64,000 bases of DNA. Source: Tillus elongatus. Taxonomy: Eukaryota > Arthropoda > Insecta > Coleoptera > Cleridae. Numbering within the stretch: position 1 is the first letter of the stretch; every line of letters begins with the position of its first letter. The translations under genes and the position numbers were made by a program. Location: assembly GCA_964006375.1 (NCBI GenBank), contig OZ023264.1, forward strand, positions 15,014,225-15,078,224. Reading direction: 5' to 3'. The notes under the pieces are model-generated. The model was not told the origin of the DNA and did no database searches. It worked only from the letters and a program-made list of their open reading frames with translations. Below are positions 13,385 through 28,083 of this stretch, piece after piece.

Positions 13385-13905
13385 TATTTCAACAACACAC
13401 CACGCGGGCTTACAGCCTAAATACTATCGTACCATGGGCGTCGACAAGGAGGAAAGAGGCAACTTGTTAATTCTGGACGTGAAGGTTTGGAGTTTCGGAG
13501 GAGAAGGAAAAACATGTGCCGGCAAAGAGTTCCACAACTTGGAAGTCCTCGGGACAGAAGAGCAGGCATAGCAAGATGTTCTATGTCTGGTGACCTGGGC
13601 AGTAAAAGGGTGCATTCGCTCTGTTCCCATGGTAGATCTGTTGGAGGCAGCAGGTGTAGGAACTATGGAAGAAATATCCTCTGAGCAGTGCCCGGGCAGA
13701 TATCTATAAAAGAGAGAGAGGTCACCAACGGCACGTCAGTGGGCAAAGGATGGCAGCCTTTGGGTGAGGGTAGGGTCACCTATGTGACGTATAGCTCTCT
13801 TTTGAATGGAGCCCAGGATGGCGATTGTAGAAGCGGCAGCGACACTCTAGATGTGGGAGCAGTATTCGAGGTTTGGCCTTGTTTGTGAAGTATATAAGGT
13901 GTAAA
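13385..13905 (-). pseudogene. LINE-J fragment, 3' end of reverse transcriptase ORF
   Basis: On the minus strand it encodes the C-terminal tail of a jockey-like non-LTR retrotransposon ORF2: TRPNLEYCSHI near 13890, then SVPRTSKLWNSLPAHVFPS near 13530. Its 3' end is at caacaacacacc (13389), the same point as three other copies. It is 5' truncated and sits directly against PLE sequence, so it probably inserted into that element. Small frameshifts and a stop in the CSHIW motif mark it as dead. Confidence 0.8.
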
Positions 13906-14262
13906 GATTTTTAACATCTCTTCTAAATACGTTTGCTTCGTGGGAATGCTAGGAAACGATGAGGTTACATCAAATGAAATCAAAACCTTAACTTCAATCA
14001 ATTTAACGTCTTTAATTTTATTAATAAATTCAAGTGAATTTGTTACTGAAACACTTTTTTGTTAACGGGCAGGCTTTTAAACTCATTTGTCAACCACTTT
14101 GCTACATTATATGTCGAGGAATCTATAGCCGAAACAATAGGTCTCATTGATTTTCCCGGTTTATGAATTTTTGGGAGACGCTATTTTTTGGGGACTTTAG
14201 GATTTTCAACTTGCAACTTTCTTCCTAGGTCTTTTGATATAAGGTTGTGACAACTCTTTAGA
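13905..14262 (-). pseudogene. Penelope-like element RT, upstream segment, inverted
   Basis: On the minus strand the frame reads RLPKIHKPGKSMRPIVSAID and, after a frameshift, SFDVTSSFPSIP. These are the PKIHK and FDV motifs of Penelope-like reverse transcriptases. The next part of the same enzyme (LDDIFAVF onward) starts on the opposite strand at 14280. The element is thus split into an inverted upstream part and a direct downstream part. Confidence 0.8.
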
Positions 14263-14992
14263 CTATTTTTAAAGCCCGGAATGATTTTTGGATGATATTT
14301 TTGCAGTGTTTAACACAAACATTTGCATAATAGAATATTTCATTGCTGGATTAAACAATAAACTTGATTGTATAAAATTTAGCCACGAATTAGAAATTAA
14401 TAATAAATTCTCCTTTCTAGATGTACTAGTTATCAAAAATAAAGACACTTTAGAATTCGAAGCCATAGAAAGAAAACCACCACACTAAGTTACATTCCGA
14501 ATGATTCACATAATACGTACGCACAAAAAATGGCCAGTCTGAATTTTTTAGTAAACAGGTTAATTAATTTCCCCTTAAGTAAAAGTAGATATACCAAATA
14601 ATTAAAGTATATTAAAAAGGTGGCCGGATACAACGAATACCCTGTTTGCCTAGTGGAGAAATTAATTAACAAACAGAAAACAAAGAAAATATTAACAGAA
14701 TCAACGACGTTTAGAAGAGAGAAAGCAGAAAAAAGCTTTGTTTGCTTACGATTTGAACCTTGAATCACGAGAAGTCTACATAGCGTTTTTTAAAAAGTCG
14801 AATTGAACCTAACATTTTCGAAAAAAAAATACCTTAAAAAACTTGCTAGGTAACCTAAAAGACAAGGATAGTACGGCCATTGATAGATATTCCGTCGCCC
14901 GACATATTTGGGATAATAATCACCACGGTAATGAGGATAATATAAGATTACTAAAAATATTAGACAACCAGGACATCTAGACGGCTTAGAAA

Positions 14993-15118
<126 letters not shown>

Positions 15119-15355
15119 ATAATAACAAATGTATGAATCTCGCTCCGCCGCCTATTGGCAGTCTCCTGATTGATTGCTTTATAAAATAAAGACGGGCAGA
15201 AGCACATCCGATAGATAATAAAAGAATACAGATATTTCAGCCAAACGAAATATCTTAATTTTGGTATCATTCAACCTCCCTCATTCGTTAGTGACCGACT
15301 ACCCCCAGAAAAATATAAATAGAGTTGTGGATATAAGATTTTTAGAATTATTCAT

Positions 15356-15396
15356 CCTCTGATGACGCTAACTTGGTTAGACAAACGATCGTCAGG
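15356..15396 (+). ncRNA. Hammerhead-type motif C5, damaged
   Basis: cct then ctgatga (15359-15365), a stem II of gctaac / gttag, then caaac (15382-15386) where gaaac is required, loop gatc, cleavage triplet gtc and agg pairing with cct. The G-to-C change at the essential G12 should abolish cleavage. Confidence 0.65.
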
Positions 15397-15480
15397 TTTT
15401 TTTAAATGTGTTATAAAGATTTTGGTTCTCCAAGTGTGCTTATCAGTGCTCATCATAGGTTCAAAACTTCACTTAGTGAG

Positions 15481-16149
15481 GACAAAGGTAGGTAAAAAAC
15501 CTGCGTTTGGTTTTTATGTTTCAATTTACATAATTTATGTTGTCACTAATCAGAGGCACGTTCTTACCATTGGACCACCGAGGCTGCTAAGGAAAATAGT
15601 AGTATATTCTTCCAATATAAAACCAATCCTATTGTATCTAACAGTATCTATCTCACCTGATAAAACATTATATAAGATAATTAGCCATTTTCCAATCACC
15701 TAAATCTTTTTTCCCAGTATATAATAATCTAATATAACTAATTATCTTTAGTCAGATCGATCTGTGTGGCATATGGGCTTGTATTTAGCGATAATAAAGT
15801 GTTGGTCTGCACTAGCAGGGGGCCCTGTCGTCCTTGTTATACTTACCTGAAAATTCACAGTCTCTTTAATTTGCTTTAACCGGTGTCCAGAATACTCCAC
15901 GTCGTTTCCTACTCGCTTCTTTGTCTTTACCCTCCGCAACACCGACAACTTTACTGCTAAACAGTTTTATGGCACACACTTACACACACACACACACACA
16001 TAGGTACACAGTAAATATCCAGTTTTAATACATTTATAAAGAAATCTGTTCATATAAGAAATTATTTGAATAATACGAAATCAACGAGACTGTATTCAAC
16101 AAATTTTCCCCATGATTTATTTCATGATTTTTGATGAAGAGAATATTCA
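15481..16149. other. No gene recognised
   Basis: It contains a block (cacgttcttaccattggacc) near 15557 that recurs near 53926, so a small dispersed repeat is present. A (CA)n run lies at about 15985-16001. No coding potential. Confidence 0.45.
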
Positions 16150-16255
16150 GTAATACAGGGGTCACGATGCTGAGAGGCTTTCGGAAAACTTATTTAAATA
16201 GGCGCTAGTTAAAGCTGCTAGAACCCATGTTTAGGGTTTACTAAAATTGTTATAT

Positions 16256-16321
<66 letters not shown>
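16150..16321 (-). repeat. Diverged R1 3' half with (TA)n
   Basis: gagaggctttcggaa, gcgctagttaaagctgctag and gttatatgttta lead into (TA)n at 16259-16321, the order of the R1 hairpin-side block. The far half is absent. Confidence 0.6.
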
Positions 16322-16326
<5 letters not shown>

Positions 16327-16561
16327 AAGAAGCCCTTGAAAATTGTTTGATATTTAAACGTAAGTGAACTGAAAAACCACAGAAGAAAGGTTGCTATGGA
16401 TATAACACTATCGCGACAATTAAGAATACTGTCATTCATAATTATCTGAACAATTTGAGGTGTATTTAACACGTTGCTTAAAATTTTGTAATAAATAGTT
16501 TTTTTCCTGTTTATTTTAAATATTATCCAACAATATATTCAGTAATAAAGAATATTTTGAC

Positions 16562-17640
16562 ATGTTGGAATGTTATATTCGTTCTAACCGAAATACTGAG
16601 GCAGCTGCAAATCATATCAAAACAACTACCCAGAAAGACGACGACCAAACACGAAAATATTTCGCAGGATAGTGACTAATATATTGAACGACGGTAGCTT
16701 CCACGCAAAGAAACTACCAATGCCTAAAAATGAAGAAAAAAATAATGCCGTCTTACAGGTTTGAAACGAAAACCCTCCGCAATCTGTTCGGGTTTGTGGT
16801 GAACAAATTGACGTTCCAAAAAGTACGGTATTCCGTGTATTAAAACAAAGTCATTACTATCCATACAAACCTGCAATCGCACAAGGCTTAAATGTTGAGG
16901 ATTACCCTAAGCGACTTCAATTCTGCAGATGGTATCAAGGACAATGTCAGCAAGATGAAAATTTTCATTTGAAACTAATATGGACTGATGAATCTAGATT
17001 TACAAATTGTGGTGTGTATAATCGCCATAATAGGCATTATTGGGCAAATAAAAATCCCCATCTAAAGGAAGAAGGACGATTGCAAGACAGATTTGGTATT
17101 AATGTTTGGTGCTCCTTATTAGGTAAAAAACTGTTAGTTTTATTTGTAGATTAGACAGTTAATTTAAAAAGAATTAAGGTAACTTCATTGTTGGTCCGTT
17201 CTTTTTTGAAAATAATTCAACTGGGGAAAGGTATCTTAATCTATTGAGAAATGATATCTTACCAACAATTAGAAGAGTTCATGATAATTTAGACGATATT
17301 TGGTACCAACAAGACGGTTGTGCAGCTCTCACTGCTAGGATAGTCTAAGAATTTTTGTACCAAAATTTTAATAATCCTGTCATTTGTAACAATGGGCCGG
17401 GTTCATCTGATATAACACCCAAGGATTTTTCTTTTTTGGGTAATCTGAAGAATGATGTGTAAAAATTCGATCCACCACAAAATATCAATGAATTACGAAA
17501 TAGAATCACGGAAGCTATAAATCATATTAACCAAAACACCCTCACCAGAGTTTGCAGGCATGTTTCAAAAAGGTGTATAAAGTGTATTGAACAAAACGGT
17601 GGTCATATTGAACAATTTTCTATTAGTGTTTTTACGTTTC
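16562..17640 (+). pseudogene. Mar-B transposase, broken
   Basis: It opens with MLECYIRSNRNTEAAANHI, a typical N-terminus for this family, with a stop soon after. The best stretch (16969-17154) reads LIWTDESRFTNCGVYNRHNR and NPHLKEEGRL, containing the first catalytic aspartate (TDES). Further on, WYQQDGCAALTARIV carries the second and DITPKDFSFLGNL the third, with several in-frame stops and the usual tryptophan-proline motif changed. The tail NGGHIEQFS is the normal C-terminal signature. Clearly inactive. Confidence 0.8.
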
Positions 17641-18376
17641 TATTTTATTATTTGTTGAGTTCCGTTTATAATTTTGTTGTTTTGTGGAGTTTAAGTTTCT
17701 ATTTGTTATAGCCGGGTTCCGTTGTCAAACTGTTTCACGTAATATTACCTAGCATTATTGCTGAATTAAGTAAGTATTGTAAACTAAATCACAATATTTT
17801 TTATCGTGAATTATTACGGAAAATTATGTTAAAAGTAGATGGCTATTGTTAGACTCCATGGCCTACTGCTTTTTTAACACTTTTTTTGTCATTTGTTTTC
17901 TGGTATTGGATTTCATAGCCTACTATCCTCAAAACGGTTTTTCTCAAAATTGTCAGTGAAATTACATTTTTTTCTCAAGCATATTGTACGTCATTGGAAA
18001 GCTATTTTCACAGGCTATCACATGAGCAAAAAATCCAATATGGCTGCCATAATAAAAACATACGTTGATACCTGTAGCTCAAAAACAAATGACAATCCAA
18101 AGTTGACAATAGCACAAAAAGGTTACTCTGTAAAAAGTGTCCTGATAATGTGCAAGTCTTAGACATGTCAAATCAACGCCTACTTAGATATTGAAGAAAA
18201 AAAATTGACAAATTTTGTTTTTTTTTTCAAAATAACTCGAAAACGAAAAGAGGTAGGGCAAAATACAGGTCATATTTGGAACGAGCATGAGATTCTACAA
18301 AACATTGCTAATTGCTAACCGTCTCCCTATCTCTAATAACAAAGGAGATAGCAATATATTCCCATCCAGTTTGGGG
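16562..18376 (+). mobile_element. Mar-B: mariner-type transposon, decayed
   Basis: The transposase remnant runs from 16562 to about 17640, followed by about 740 bp of non-coding 3' sequence ending catccagtttggggcacac at the (CA)n tract. The 3' block is duplicated at 6893-7587. I could not find a matching left terminal repeat before 16562, so the left boundary is uncertain. Confidence 0.7.
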
Positions 18377-18610
<234 letters not shown>

Positions 18611-19212
18611 AGGAGCATGCGTAATGATAAGGAAATTGAATAATGTAGAAGAAGAGATAATAGGATGTCAGGATAATATCTCCTGAAGAGATATTTGCCG
18701 GATGTAGCATAAGGTCCTTGGTTTGCCTATCCCTTTATGGGAGTAGTGGGTAGTAGTAGCAATAGTAGTTGTACTTGTATAAACATTATGTTTTAGGAAT
18801 TTGGTTTTTACCTCGTTTACAAAAATAAAAATCGTATTATATATAGAATCTATGTTCATAAAACGGATGATATCACCAGTTTTATCCATAATATATATTC
18901 TAATCTTTATAGCTTCCTGTCTCCAAGTAAGAGGTATCAAGGCTAATCTACTTGAACTAGAACTCGATGTATATAAAAATGCAATACTAGAGGCACCTAT
19001 ATGTCTGAAATAAGGAGCAGCATTTAATTAAGACGCCAGCAATTAATCCGTAATAAGTGAATTAGTCATGCATATTTTAATGACTTATCTAATGTTTCCG
19101 TTGCACTTTTCATGGAATTTCAAGTACTTCTCTATATGTAGGTACGGTAAATGGAAATAACATCTACTACTTTATTAAATGTGGACATAGGTGTATAGGT
19201 GTCTATGTTTAA
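18611..19212. other. No gene recognised
   Basis: About 600 bp with no supported frame. A stretch near 18800-19015 reads openly but resembles no family I know. Confidence 0.45.
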
Positions 19213-19537
19213 AAAGTCTGGACGCAGCAAGTGGGTTATGATAGAGAATTTTCATAAAAATGTTTTAAATAGTATGTATTTTTTTTAAGAAAGCAGACAT
19301 CAAATTTGGTTACCAACATAACATATATAGTGGAAACAATGTACCATATTTCATGAAAATAACTTTACTGTTTGAAAATGTACAAAAAATGTTCGAAAAG
19401 AAACTTAGCATGTTCCCGAAAAAACTAGTTTCCTGTCCAACGAACCTTATACGTTAATAGCAAATTGAGCTATTCAAATTTGAGGCATTCAATAAAAATT
19501 CGCTACCATAACGCACTTGCTGAGTCCCGAATTTATT
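19213..19537. repeat. M1 unit
   Basis: It starts ggacgcagcaagtgggttat and ends gctaccataacgcacttgct with gagtcc, imperfect reverse complements of each other. Internal blocks (aaatttggttaccaacataa, gcaaattgagctattc) match other M1 units, inverted relative to the unit at 9706. Confidence 0.7.
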
Positions 19538-19659
19538 TTCTTACAAACATGCATTATAATTTCGTTGTCGAAATTCCATAAATTTAAGGTCAGCTCAGAA
19601 CTGGTACTGACCGGGGGAATCCGTCTGTCAAATTAAGCCAAATCATTGTTTAATCTATT

Positions 19660-19772
19660 TCAACTAAGCAGATTTTTCTGGCTAACGAACTTATCCAAGC
19701 CACTGGAAAAGAAAGGTGCTCGCCAAATTTGATCATAATCGGCCCATTATTTTTTGAGTTATCGGTGTGATA

Positions 19773-19871
<99 letters not shown>

Positions 19872-19997
19872 AAATTGAAGCTGACCCCGGATATGTGTTC
19901 TTGGGGGCCTAATTAATGCTAATTTGAAGGAATTTTTTCAAAATTCTAAAGTCTGGATCTCCTCATTAGTGATTTTTTTAAAAAAAAATTCACTAAA
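19660..19997 (+). repeat. R1 repeat copy with (TA)n
   Basis: tttttctggctaacgaactt, gagttatcggtgtgatacc, (TA)n 19775-19864, aaaattgaagctgaccccgg, then the hairpin attagtgattttttt / aaaattcactaa. The 5' terminus is cut off. Confidence 0.8.
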
Positions 19998-20149
19998 AGG
20001 GTGCTGCAAATTGAATCATAACCTAAATCTACTCTACGCAGAAAGAATTTTCCATGAAATTAATTTGGGGTCAATGACGACTACAAAAATTAATATTTAA
20101 TTTTAGAGATTATAGTACCCAGATAGTATTAAAATACCATTACATATTT

Positions 20150-20560
<411 letters not shown>

Positions 20561-21030
20561 AAGTTTTTTTTCAGAGTGTAAAATCGGGGAAAACTTTTTG
20601 GAAACGTTTTTTTTTTTGTATGTATGATACTAACTGGAATGAGACTTTACATGTGGCTAGAAATAGCGAAAATATACCTATGTTGTGAATTTTAAAAAAT
20701 TTAGTGCACAATATTTAGAGTTTCTCCTAAATTAAACTTAAAATCGTGACAGAGTGATTACTGTTAACCAAGTTGCTTCAAGAATGTCTACTATATATCA
20801 ATCCAAGACTCGAATACCTAAATGGAAAAACACTAACCCAAATTCTTGACTTGAGTGAGCCAAATGTGACTAATTTACTCTGTTTTTTAAGACAATCCTC
20901 TCTATTTGATAGCATTTGATTACAGATACTTTAATTAGCGAAACAAAATGTACCGATAGTGTCAATGACCTTAGATGTTAAGACACTTTAAACTTCAAAA
21001 AAAAAAGAAAAACTTAAAATCCCAAAGACA
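20561..21030. other. No gene recognised
   Basis: No supported frame or repeat relationship, apart from the R1-like tail to the left and the SINE to the right. Confidence 0.4.
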
Positions 21031-21262
21031 TGCGTTGAGACGACTTAGTGGTTAAAGTCCAATGCCTGGCAGACAGAGTAGTTGACTGCCGCGCGTAGAT
21101 TGATTCATACAACAGGTATACACCATACATCAACGGTAACCCAACTAAATATATACCAGGCATAAAACATACCACCCAAACTCCGAACCAACAATCGTGA
21201 AATCTCGGCCGCAGTTATGGAAAATTGCAGACGACATGAAATTAAAAAGTTGGCCAGTGATT
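21031..21262 (+). mobile_element. SINE-2, tRNA-like head
   Basis: The head reads gacttagtggttaaagtcc (A-box-like) and gtagattgattcata (weak B-box-like), followed by a tRNA-unrelated body with gaaccaacaatcgtgaaatc and gacgacatgaaattaaaa. The body recurs inverted at 5295-5402. Target duplications were not identified. Confidence 0.55.
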
Positions 21263-21426
21263 GTTTTTATTTTAGGTTAATGAGAGAATAAGTTGTTTTT
21301 CGATTCATAATTTTAGTTTATCTGAAACGCCTGAATTGTTGCCGAAAACATCAAAGTGTTTGATTATATTAGTTGTCCAAGACCCTAACCTATAAAATAA
21401 GTTATGTTATTAATTGTTTTTTAAAT

Positions 21427-21577
21427 TCAACAACACACCACGAGGGCTTACAGCCTAAATACTATCGTACCGTGGGTGTTGACAAGGAGGAAAGAGGCAG
21501 CTTGTTAATTCTGGACTTGAAGGTTTGGAGGTTCGAAGGAGAAGGAAAAACATGTGCTGAATTCCACAACTTGGAAG
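21427..21577 (-). pseudogene. LINE-J fragment, heavily 5' truncated
   Basis: Its 3' end is at caacaacacacc, exactly as in the three other LINE-J copies, but only about 150 bp remain, to ttccacaacttggaagt. On the minus strand it keeps only the last part of the ORF2 tail (leading into KLPLSSLSTP-type sequence). Confidence 0.75.
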
Positions 21578-21675
21578 TTAAATTAATTCTTTCACACAGG
21601 AACAGTACGTGTGCAATCAGGACGGTTAAAAATTGTGTAAATATTGCAAATTTTGAAAATAATTTTATTCTTTAT

Positions 21676-22562
<887 letters not shown>

Positions 22563-22627
22563 TTTTTAAAATCGAAACTTAAAAATTAATAATGAATATA
22601 TAAAGCTTGTATAAATAAACCTGTCAA

Positions 22628-23047
22628 GAGAACGACGATAGCATGTTGATAAAACTGATTGTCGTACGATCACCGAGGTTAAGCAAAATAGTTCACAAAA
22701 TATGTACATTAAATATAAACCAAAATTAAACACATACAAAATTCTATAAACTCCCTTAAGATTGTTCTTAAATTAAGACATGGTTTAAATGAACATTAAC
22801 CATGGATAAATCATATGGTAGGGACGATGTATTTGTTATTGTATCTAACTACAAACAATAGGTATGTAATAATTCTTCTTTAATGAGTATGTTAGGCTAA
22901 GGCACATTATTTGACTTATTGTAAAATATTGCAACCACCTAATACTAAATAAACCATTTGAATTGAAGTGAATTGAGGTTAAGCAACCTCGGGCACGGTC
23001 TTTTCTTGGATGGATGACCACCTGGGAGCATCGTGTACTGTTACCCC
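22628..23047 (+). pseudogene. 5S rRNA pseudogene interrupted by a retroposon
   Basis: 22628-22686 matches the first 59 positions of arthropod 5S rRNA (cgtacgatcaccgaggttaa is the clearest part). 22987-23047 matches the remaining 61 (cttggatggatgacc, cctgggagca). Together they give 120 nt, the standard 5S length, followed by a T run (23049-23054) like a pol III terminator. The two halves are separated by an insertion whose 12 bp flanks repeat gaggttaagcaa. Divergence from the canonical sequence, especially in the 3' stem, and the insertion make it non-functional. A 5S-derived SINE is the alternative. Confidence 0.8.
22687..22974 (+). mobile_element. Retroposon inserted in the 5S pseudogene
   Basis: A 288 bp insert, flanked by the 12 bp duplication gaggttaagcaa at 22675-22686 and 22975-22986. 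It ends in aataaaccatttgaattgaa plus gtgaatt, a short tandem TTGAA-type tail as seen at the 3' ends of some LINEs. It looks like a 5'-truncated LINE or a SINE. No coding frame remains. Confidence 0.75.
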
Positions 23048-23275
23048 CTTTTTTACGTATTGACATTTCTATTTTGTCCTTATTAGCAAATTATTATTAA
23101 CAAAATCAAGCGTCTTTTATATTAAAAAAAATCGCTAATAGAGAGGTATCGAGAGAGACTGCAAAAATTTTAGATACCATGCTTTAAAATTGTACATTTA
23201 ATACAGCCACAAGCTTAAGCTTATTTGTATTGTACCTCGTAAAATGTATGTCAGAAATGAATAATAAAAGTTCGG

Positions 23276-23459
23276 GACGCAGCAAGTGCGTTATGGTAGT
23301 GAATTTTCATTAAATGTTTCCAATTTGAATAACTCAATTTTGTATAAACTTAGAAAGCTGAATTTTGGTATGTAGTAAGGCCTTTCCCAAGGCAACATAT
23401 TCACTGCATTTCATTATAATACTTTTGTAACTTTTGGAAAAAAAAATTGTTTCATTTTG
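23276..23459 (+). repeat. R1 repeat, 5' fragment
   Basis: It starts ggacgcagcaagtgcgttat, continues through aataactcaattttgtataa and aaggcctttcccaaggcaac, then switches abruptly into R2 sequence. Confidence 0.7.
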
Positions 23460-24038
23460 ACACTTGAAAAAACAATAGTGAACAGATTTCATACGCTTTG
23501 AACAAGATTTCATTTTTGTTTCAGACGTGAATAAGTTTATCACCTTTAAGTCTGCAATTATAATTTTGTTATTGTTGATATTGAAAAAAAGATTAGGTTA
23601 ACTCAAATGAAATCATACTGGCGATTATTAAGGAAAAATAACTGCTACGTTTATAATTTGGCGGATACTTTCCTTTTCTAAATATGAATTTCCTTCTGGA
23701 AATCTTTTGTATAACCTTAATGAAATTTGTAATACATGTTTCTTTTAAAGAAACTTACACTATCTACAGATACAGGAAAATTTAATTCTTTAGCTTCATA
23801 GATAATTGAGATTTTGTCATTTTTCGCAAAAGGAGTTAGAACACAAGATTTTTTTTGGTAATAGAGAGATCGATGGTGACATTTTTGAAATAATTTTTCA
23901 AATGTGCGCGTACTAGGACCTCTAAAATCGATCTTCAAGGGCTGTGTAAGTTTAAAGTATTAACTTTACTAATATGCCGTAGTAAGATTGTACAATTCTT
24001 ATAAAAATTCGCTACTATAACGTACTTTCTGCGTCCCG
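23460..24038 (-). repeat. R2 repeat, copy 2
   Basis: Reverse complement of 4293-4870: gaaatttgtaatacatgttt, aaaaggagttagaacacaag, gtgcgcgtactaggacctct and the R1-type terminus gctactataacgtactttct. It is joined to an R1 5' fragment at its left end. Confidence 0.7.
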
Positions 24039-24223
24039 AAATTTAATTTCTTTAACACAAACTGGTAATGTGGAACGTTATATTGCTGCATATATACGAT
24101 GTTTTCTTCCACTAGAAGAAAATTTAAGGAGAATAAAATTATTCAAATAGTTCTACCTCTATTTTGTTTTATAAGCGTGGGTTTCTCCAATTCTCCAATT
24201 CCTTCCGAGTTTAGCAGCATAAA

Positions 24224-24336
<113 letters not shown>

Positions 24337-24429
24337 ATCACATTTTAGGTAGATACTTGTTTACTCTTAAGATTTTGTAGGAATTTCGCCATCATTTTGA
24401 TGTTTTGTTTAAACCTTTGCAGTTTTAGC

Positions 24430-24912
24430 CAATTTTTATTTTTTAAAAATCACTAAAGAGTGGTATTTGTCAACGGTGGGATGTTGCCAAAAATTTCTTC
24501 AAATGAACTTAAATTTGGGCCTCTAGAACCCGAAACCAAGGTCCGTTTGAATTTTTATATGTTTCTTTATATTATACCTACCTATGTAACCAACCGATAA
24601 CTCAAAAAGTACATAATTAACCGATTATTATGAAACTCGGGAGGTACCGTTCTTTTATTAATAGCTTGAACGAGTTTGTTAGTCAGCCCGATAGGACGAC
24701 TTTTTCTAAAACAAAAATTATTCTTCTGAAATAAAATTATATCTCAAAAAATAACTAATTTATTATAATGAAATTTGATAAATAGGTTGCTTTAGTAAAG
24801 ACCACACCAAATGCCAAAATACAACTTTTTAGGGTCATAACAAACTGAGTTATTCGAATTTGAAGCATTTAATGAAAGTTTGCTACCATAACGCATTTGC
24901 TGCGTCCCTAGT
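24430..24912 (-). repeat. R1-like copy without the (TA)n expansion
   Basis: Hairpin-side block (aaaaatcactaaagagtggt, gggcctctagaacccgaaac), then atatgtttctttatattata in place of the long tract, then aaccgataactcaaaaagta and the terminus ccataacgcatttgctgcgt. All other landmarks are present, so this copy shows the junction in unexpanded form. Confidence 0.75.
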
Positions 24913-25029
24913 TTTTTACATTAATTTTATTTATATTTTTTATACATATTTTTTATCACTGTTTTATTGATAACCCTACAAGCATTTTTATTTGTATTTA
25001 ATTAGGTAGATGTGTTTTGTCTTATCAGT

Positions 25030-26190
<1,161 letters not shown>

Positions 26191-26191
26191 G

Positions 26192-26489
26192 GGACACAGA
26201 AAGTGCGTTATGGTAGCGAATTTTCATTAAATGCTTCAAACTTGAATACCTCAATTTGCTATTAACCTATAAGGTTGACCAACAAACCAGTTTTTTTGGG
26301 AATACCTTTCACTTTCGGAAATTTCTACATTTTCAAACAATTATTTTGATGAAACATGGCACATTGTTTCTACTATACAGGTTACACTGGTAACCAAATT
26401 TGATGCTTCCTTTCTTAAAAAAAACACATGTTTGATATTAAAAATATTTTTATAAAAATTCACTACCATAACGCACTTCCTGCGTCCAG
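26192..26489. repeat. M1 unit
   Basis: It starts gggacacagaaagtgcgtta and ends ccataacgcacttcctgcgt. Internal gttacactggtaaccaaatt matches other units. The Mar-C remnant begins 3 bp further on. Confidence 0.7.
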
Positions 26490-26491
26490 CT

Positions 26492-27485
26492 AGGTGATTT
26501 TATCAAGAGGTCTTTCCTAATAGAGTCATACCTGATAGGCGAACCTTTGCAAATTTTCATAAAATATTGACTGAAACTGGTAGTTTGAAGCCAAATAATC
26601 AATTAAAAGGGGCCCATCGAACTATAAGAACTCCAGAAATTAAAGAAGCAGTTTTAAATTCGATTGATGAAAATCCTGAACTTAAAACTAGAAAAATTGG
26701 TAATAATTTGAATATCTCGCACCCTATGTTTTGGAAAATTTTGCACGATTTTCTGTTACACCCGTATCATATTCAACGGGTCCAAGCGTTACTTCCCCGA
26801 CACATTCCTTTGCGAGTTAATTTTTGTCATTAGTTTTTGGAGAAAATTGCGCATAATCCCTTGTTTGACCGTGAAATAATGTTCACAGATGAAGCTAACT
26901 TCTCCAGAAGCGCCATCAGAAATTATCATAATAATCATATTTGGGCAGACGAAAATCCCCATGCAGTTGTACAATTTAACCATCAAGTACAATTTTCAGT
27001 GAATGTATGGGCTGGAATTATTGGAAATTACTTAATCGCACCTTTTTTTCCAAAAAAGACTAAATGGTCATAATTTTTGCCGGTTTCTAGAGGAGGATTT
27101 GCCCATATTGCTAGAAGTACCAATTTTAATTAGCAATACATTCTGGTTCATGTATAAAGGCGCGCCTGCTCACTTTAGTATTGAAGCAAGAGAATATTTA
27201 AATCACAAATTTAATAACCGATGGGTTGGTCGTGGTGGACTCCAACCATGGCCTCCTAGGTCCCCAGATTTAACTAGTTTGGACTTTTTCTTATGGGGGC
27301 ATCTTAAAACTCTAGTTTAGCGCACCCCAGTAAACACTCTAGAAGAGCTGAAGGATCGTATAATAGCTTCCTGCGATATAATAAAAAATACTGGCGGTAT
27401 ACATCAAAGAGTGCGCGACAATATTATCAAAAGAGCTGAAGCATGCATTATTGCAGGTGGAGGGCATTTTCAACAACTTATCTAA
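26492..27485 (+). pseudogene. Mar-C transposase (DD41D-type), broken
   Basis: The frame begins abruptly with YQEVFPNRVIPDRRTFANFH, so the N-terminus is lost to the flanking M1 unit. The DNA-binding region includes TRKIGNNLNISHPMFWKIL. A stop at 26831-26833 follows VNFCH. The catalytic part shows FTDEANFS (first aspartate). MYKGAPAHFS has lysine at 27156-27158 in place of the second aspartate. SPDLTSLDFFLWG holds the third, 41 residues on. Further shifts and a stop follow, and the end is GGGHFQQLI at 27485. The lost catalytic aspartate alone would kill activity. Confidence 0.85.
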
Positions 27486-28083
27486 TTTTAATGTTCTATT
27501 GTATTTTATTGTATCTCAAAAGTAAAGCCGTTTAGGACATACGTTCATATGAAGTTTTATTCTTACAGACACAGCCTACCATTTCTCTACATTGAGCTGT
27601 TGTCATATTAACGATATTGTTATGACCACGCAGAGAAATAGATTTTTTTTTTGGCGAAAACCGTGAATCGGCCTGAAAAAATCAAGTAATCAAATTTGCT
27701 TGGAAACGAATGGGGGTTTCAAAGTAATTTTTAGAGATTTTTTTAGAGATATCAGTGGCGTACAATCGATATATGCCAAAATATGCAGGTAAGATGCCGC
27801 ACGAACGTCACTAGTGGAAATAAAAAGAAATGTGGTACAAGAAAAAATGCCTCTTGATGCGTAGTACCTGTATACGAAATTTCATTAAAATATCTAGAGT
27901 GGTATTAAAGATATTATTTAAAAAATATTAATTTTTAAAAACTTTACCACCCTGCATCTCAAAAGTTAAGACGTTTAGGACATACATTCATATGAAGTTT
28001 TCTTCTTAGAATGGACCCAAAATTCACCCCTTAAAAATTGACATTCATTTAGAAAACATCCTGTATATTATGATAGGTACTTA
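27486..28083 (+). mobile_element. Mar-C 3' non-coding region
   Basis: It contains two similar blocks (ggacatacgttcatatgaag near 27537 and ggacatacattcatatgaag near 27980), and ends with aaaacatcctgtatatta, a typical mariner-type end next to TA. The Mar-D element starts immediately afterwards. Confidence 0.55.
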
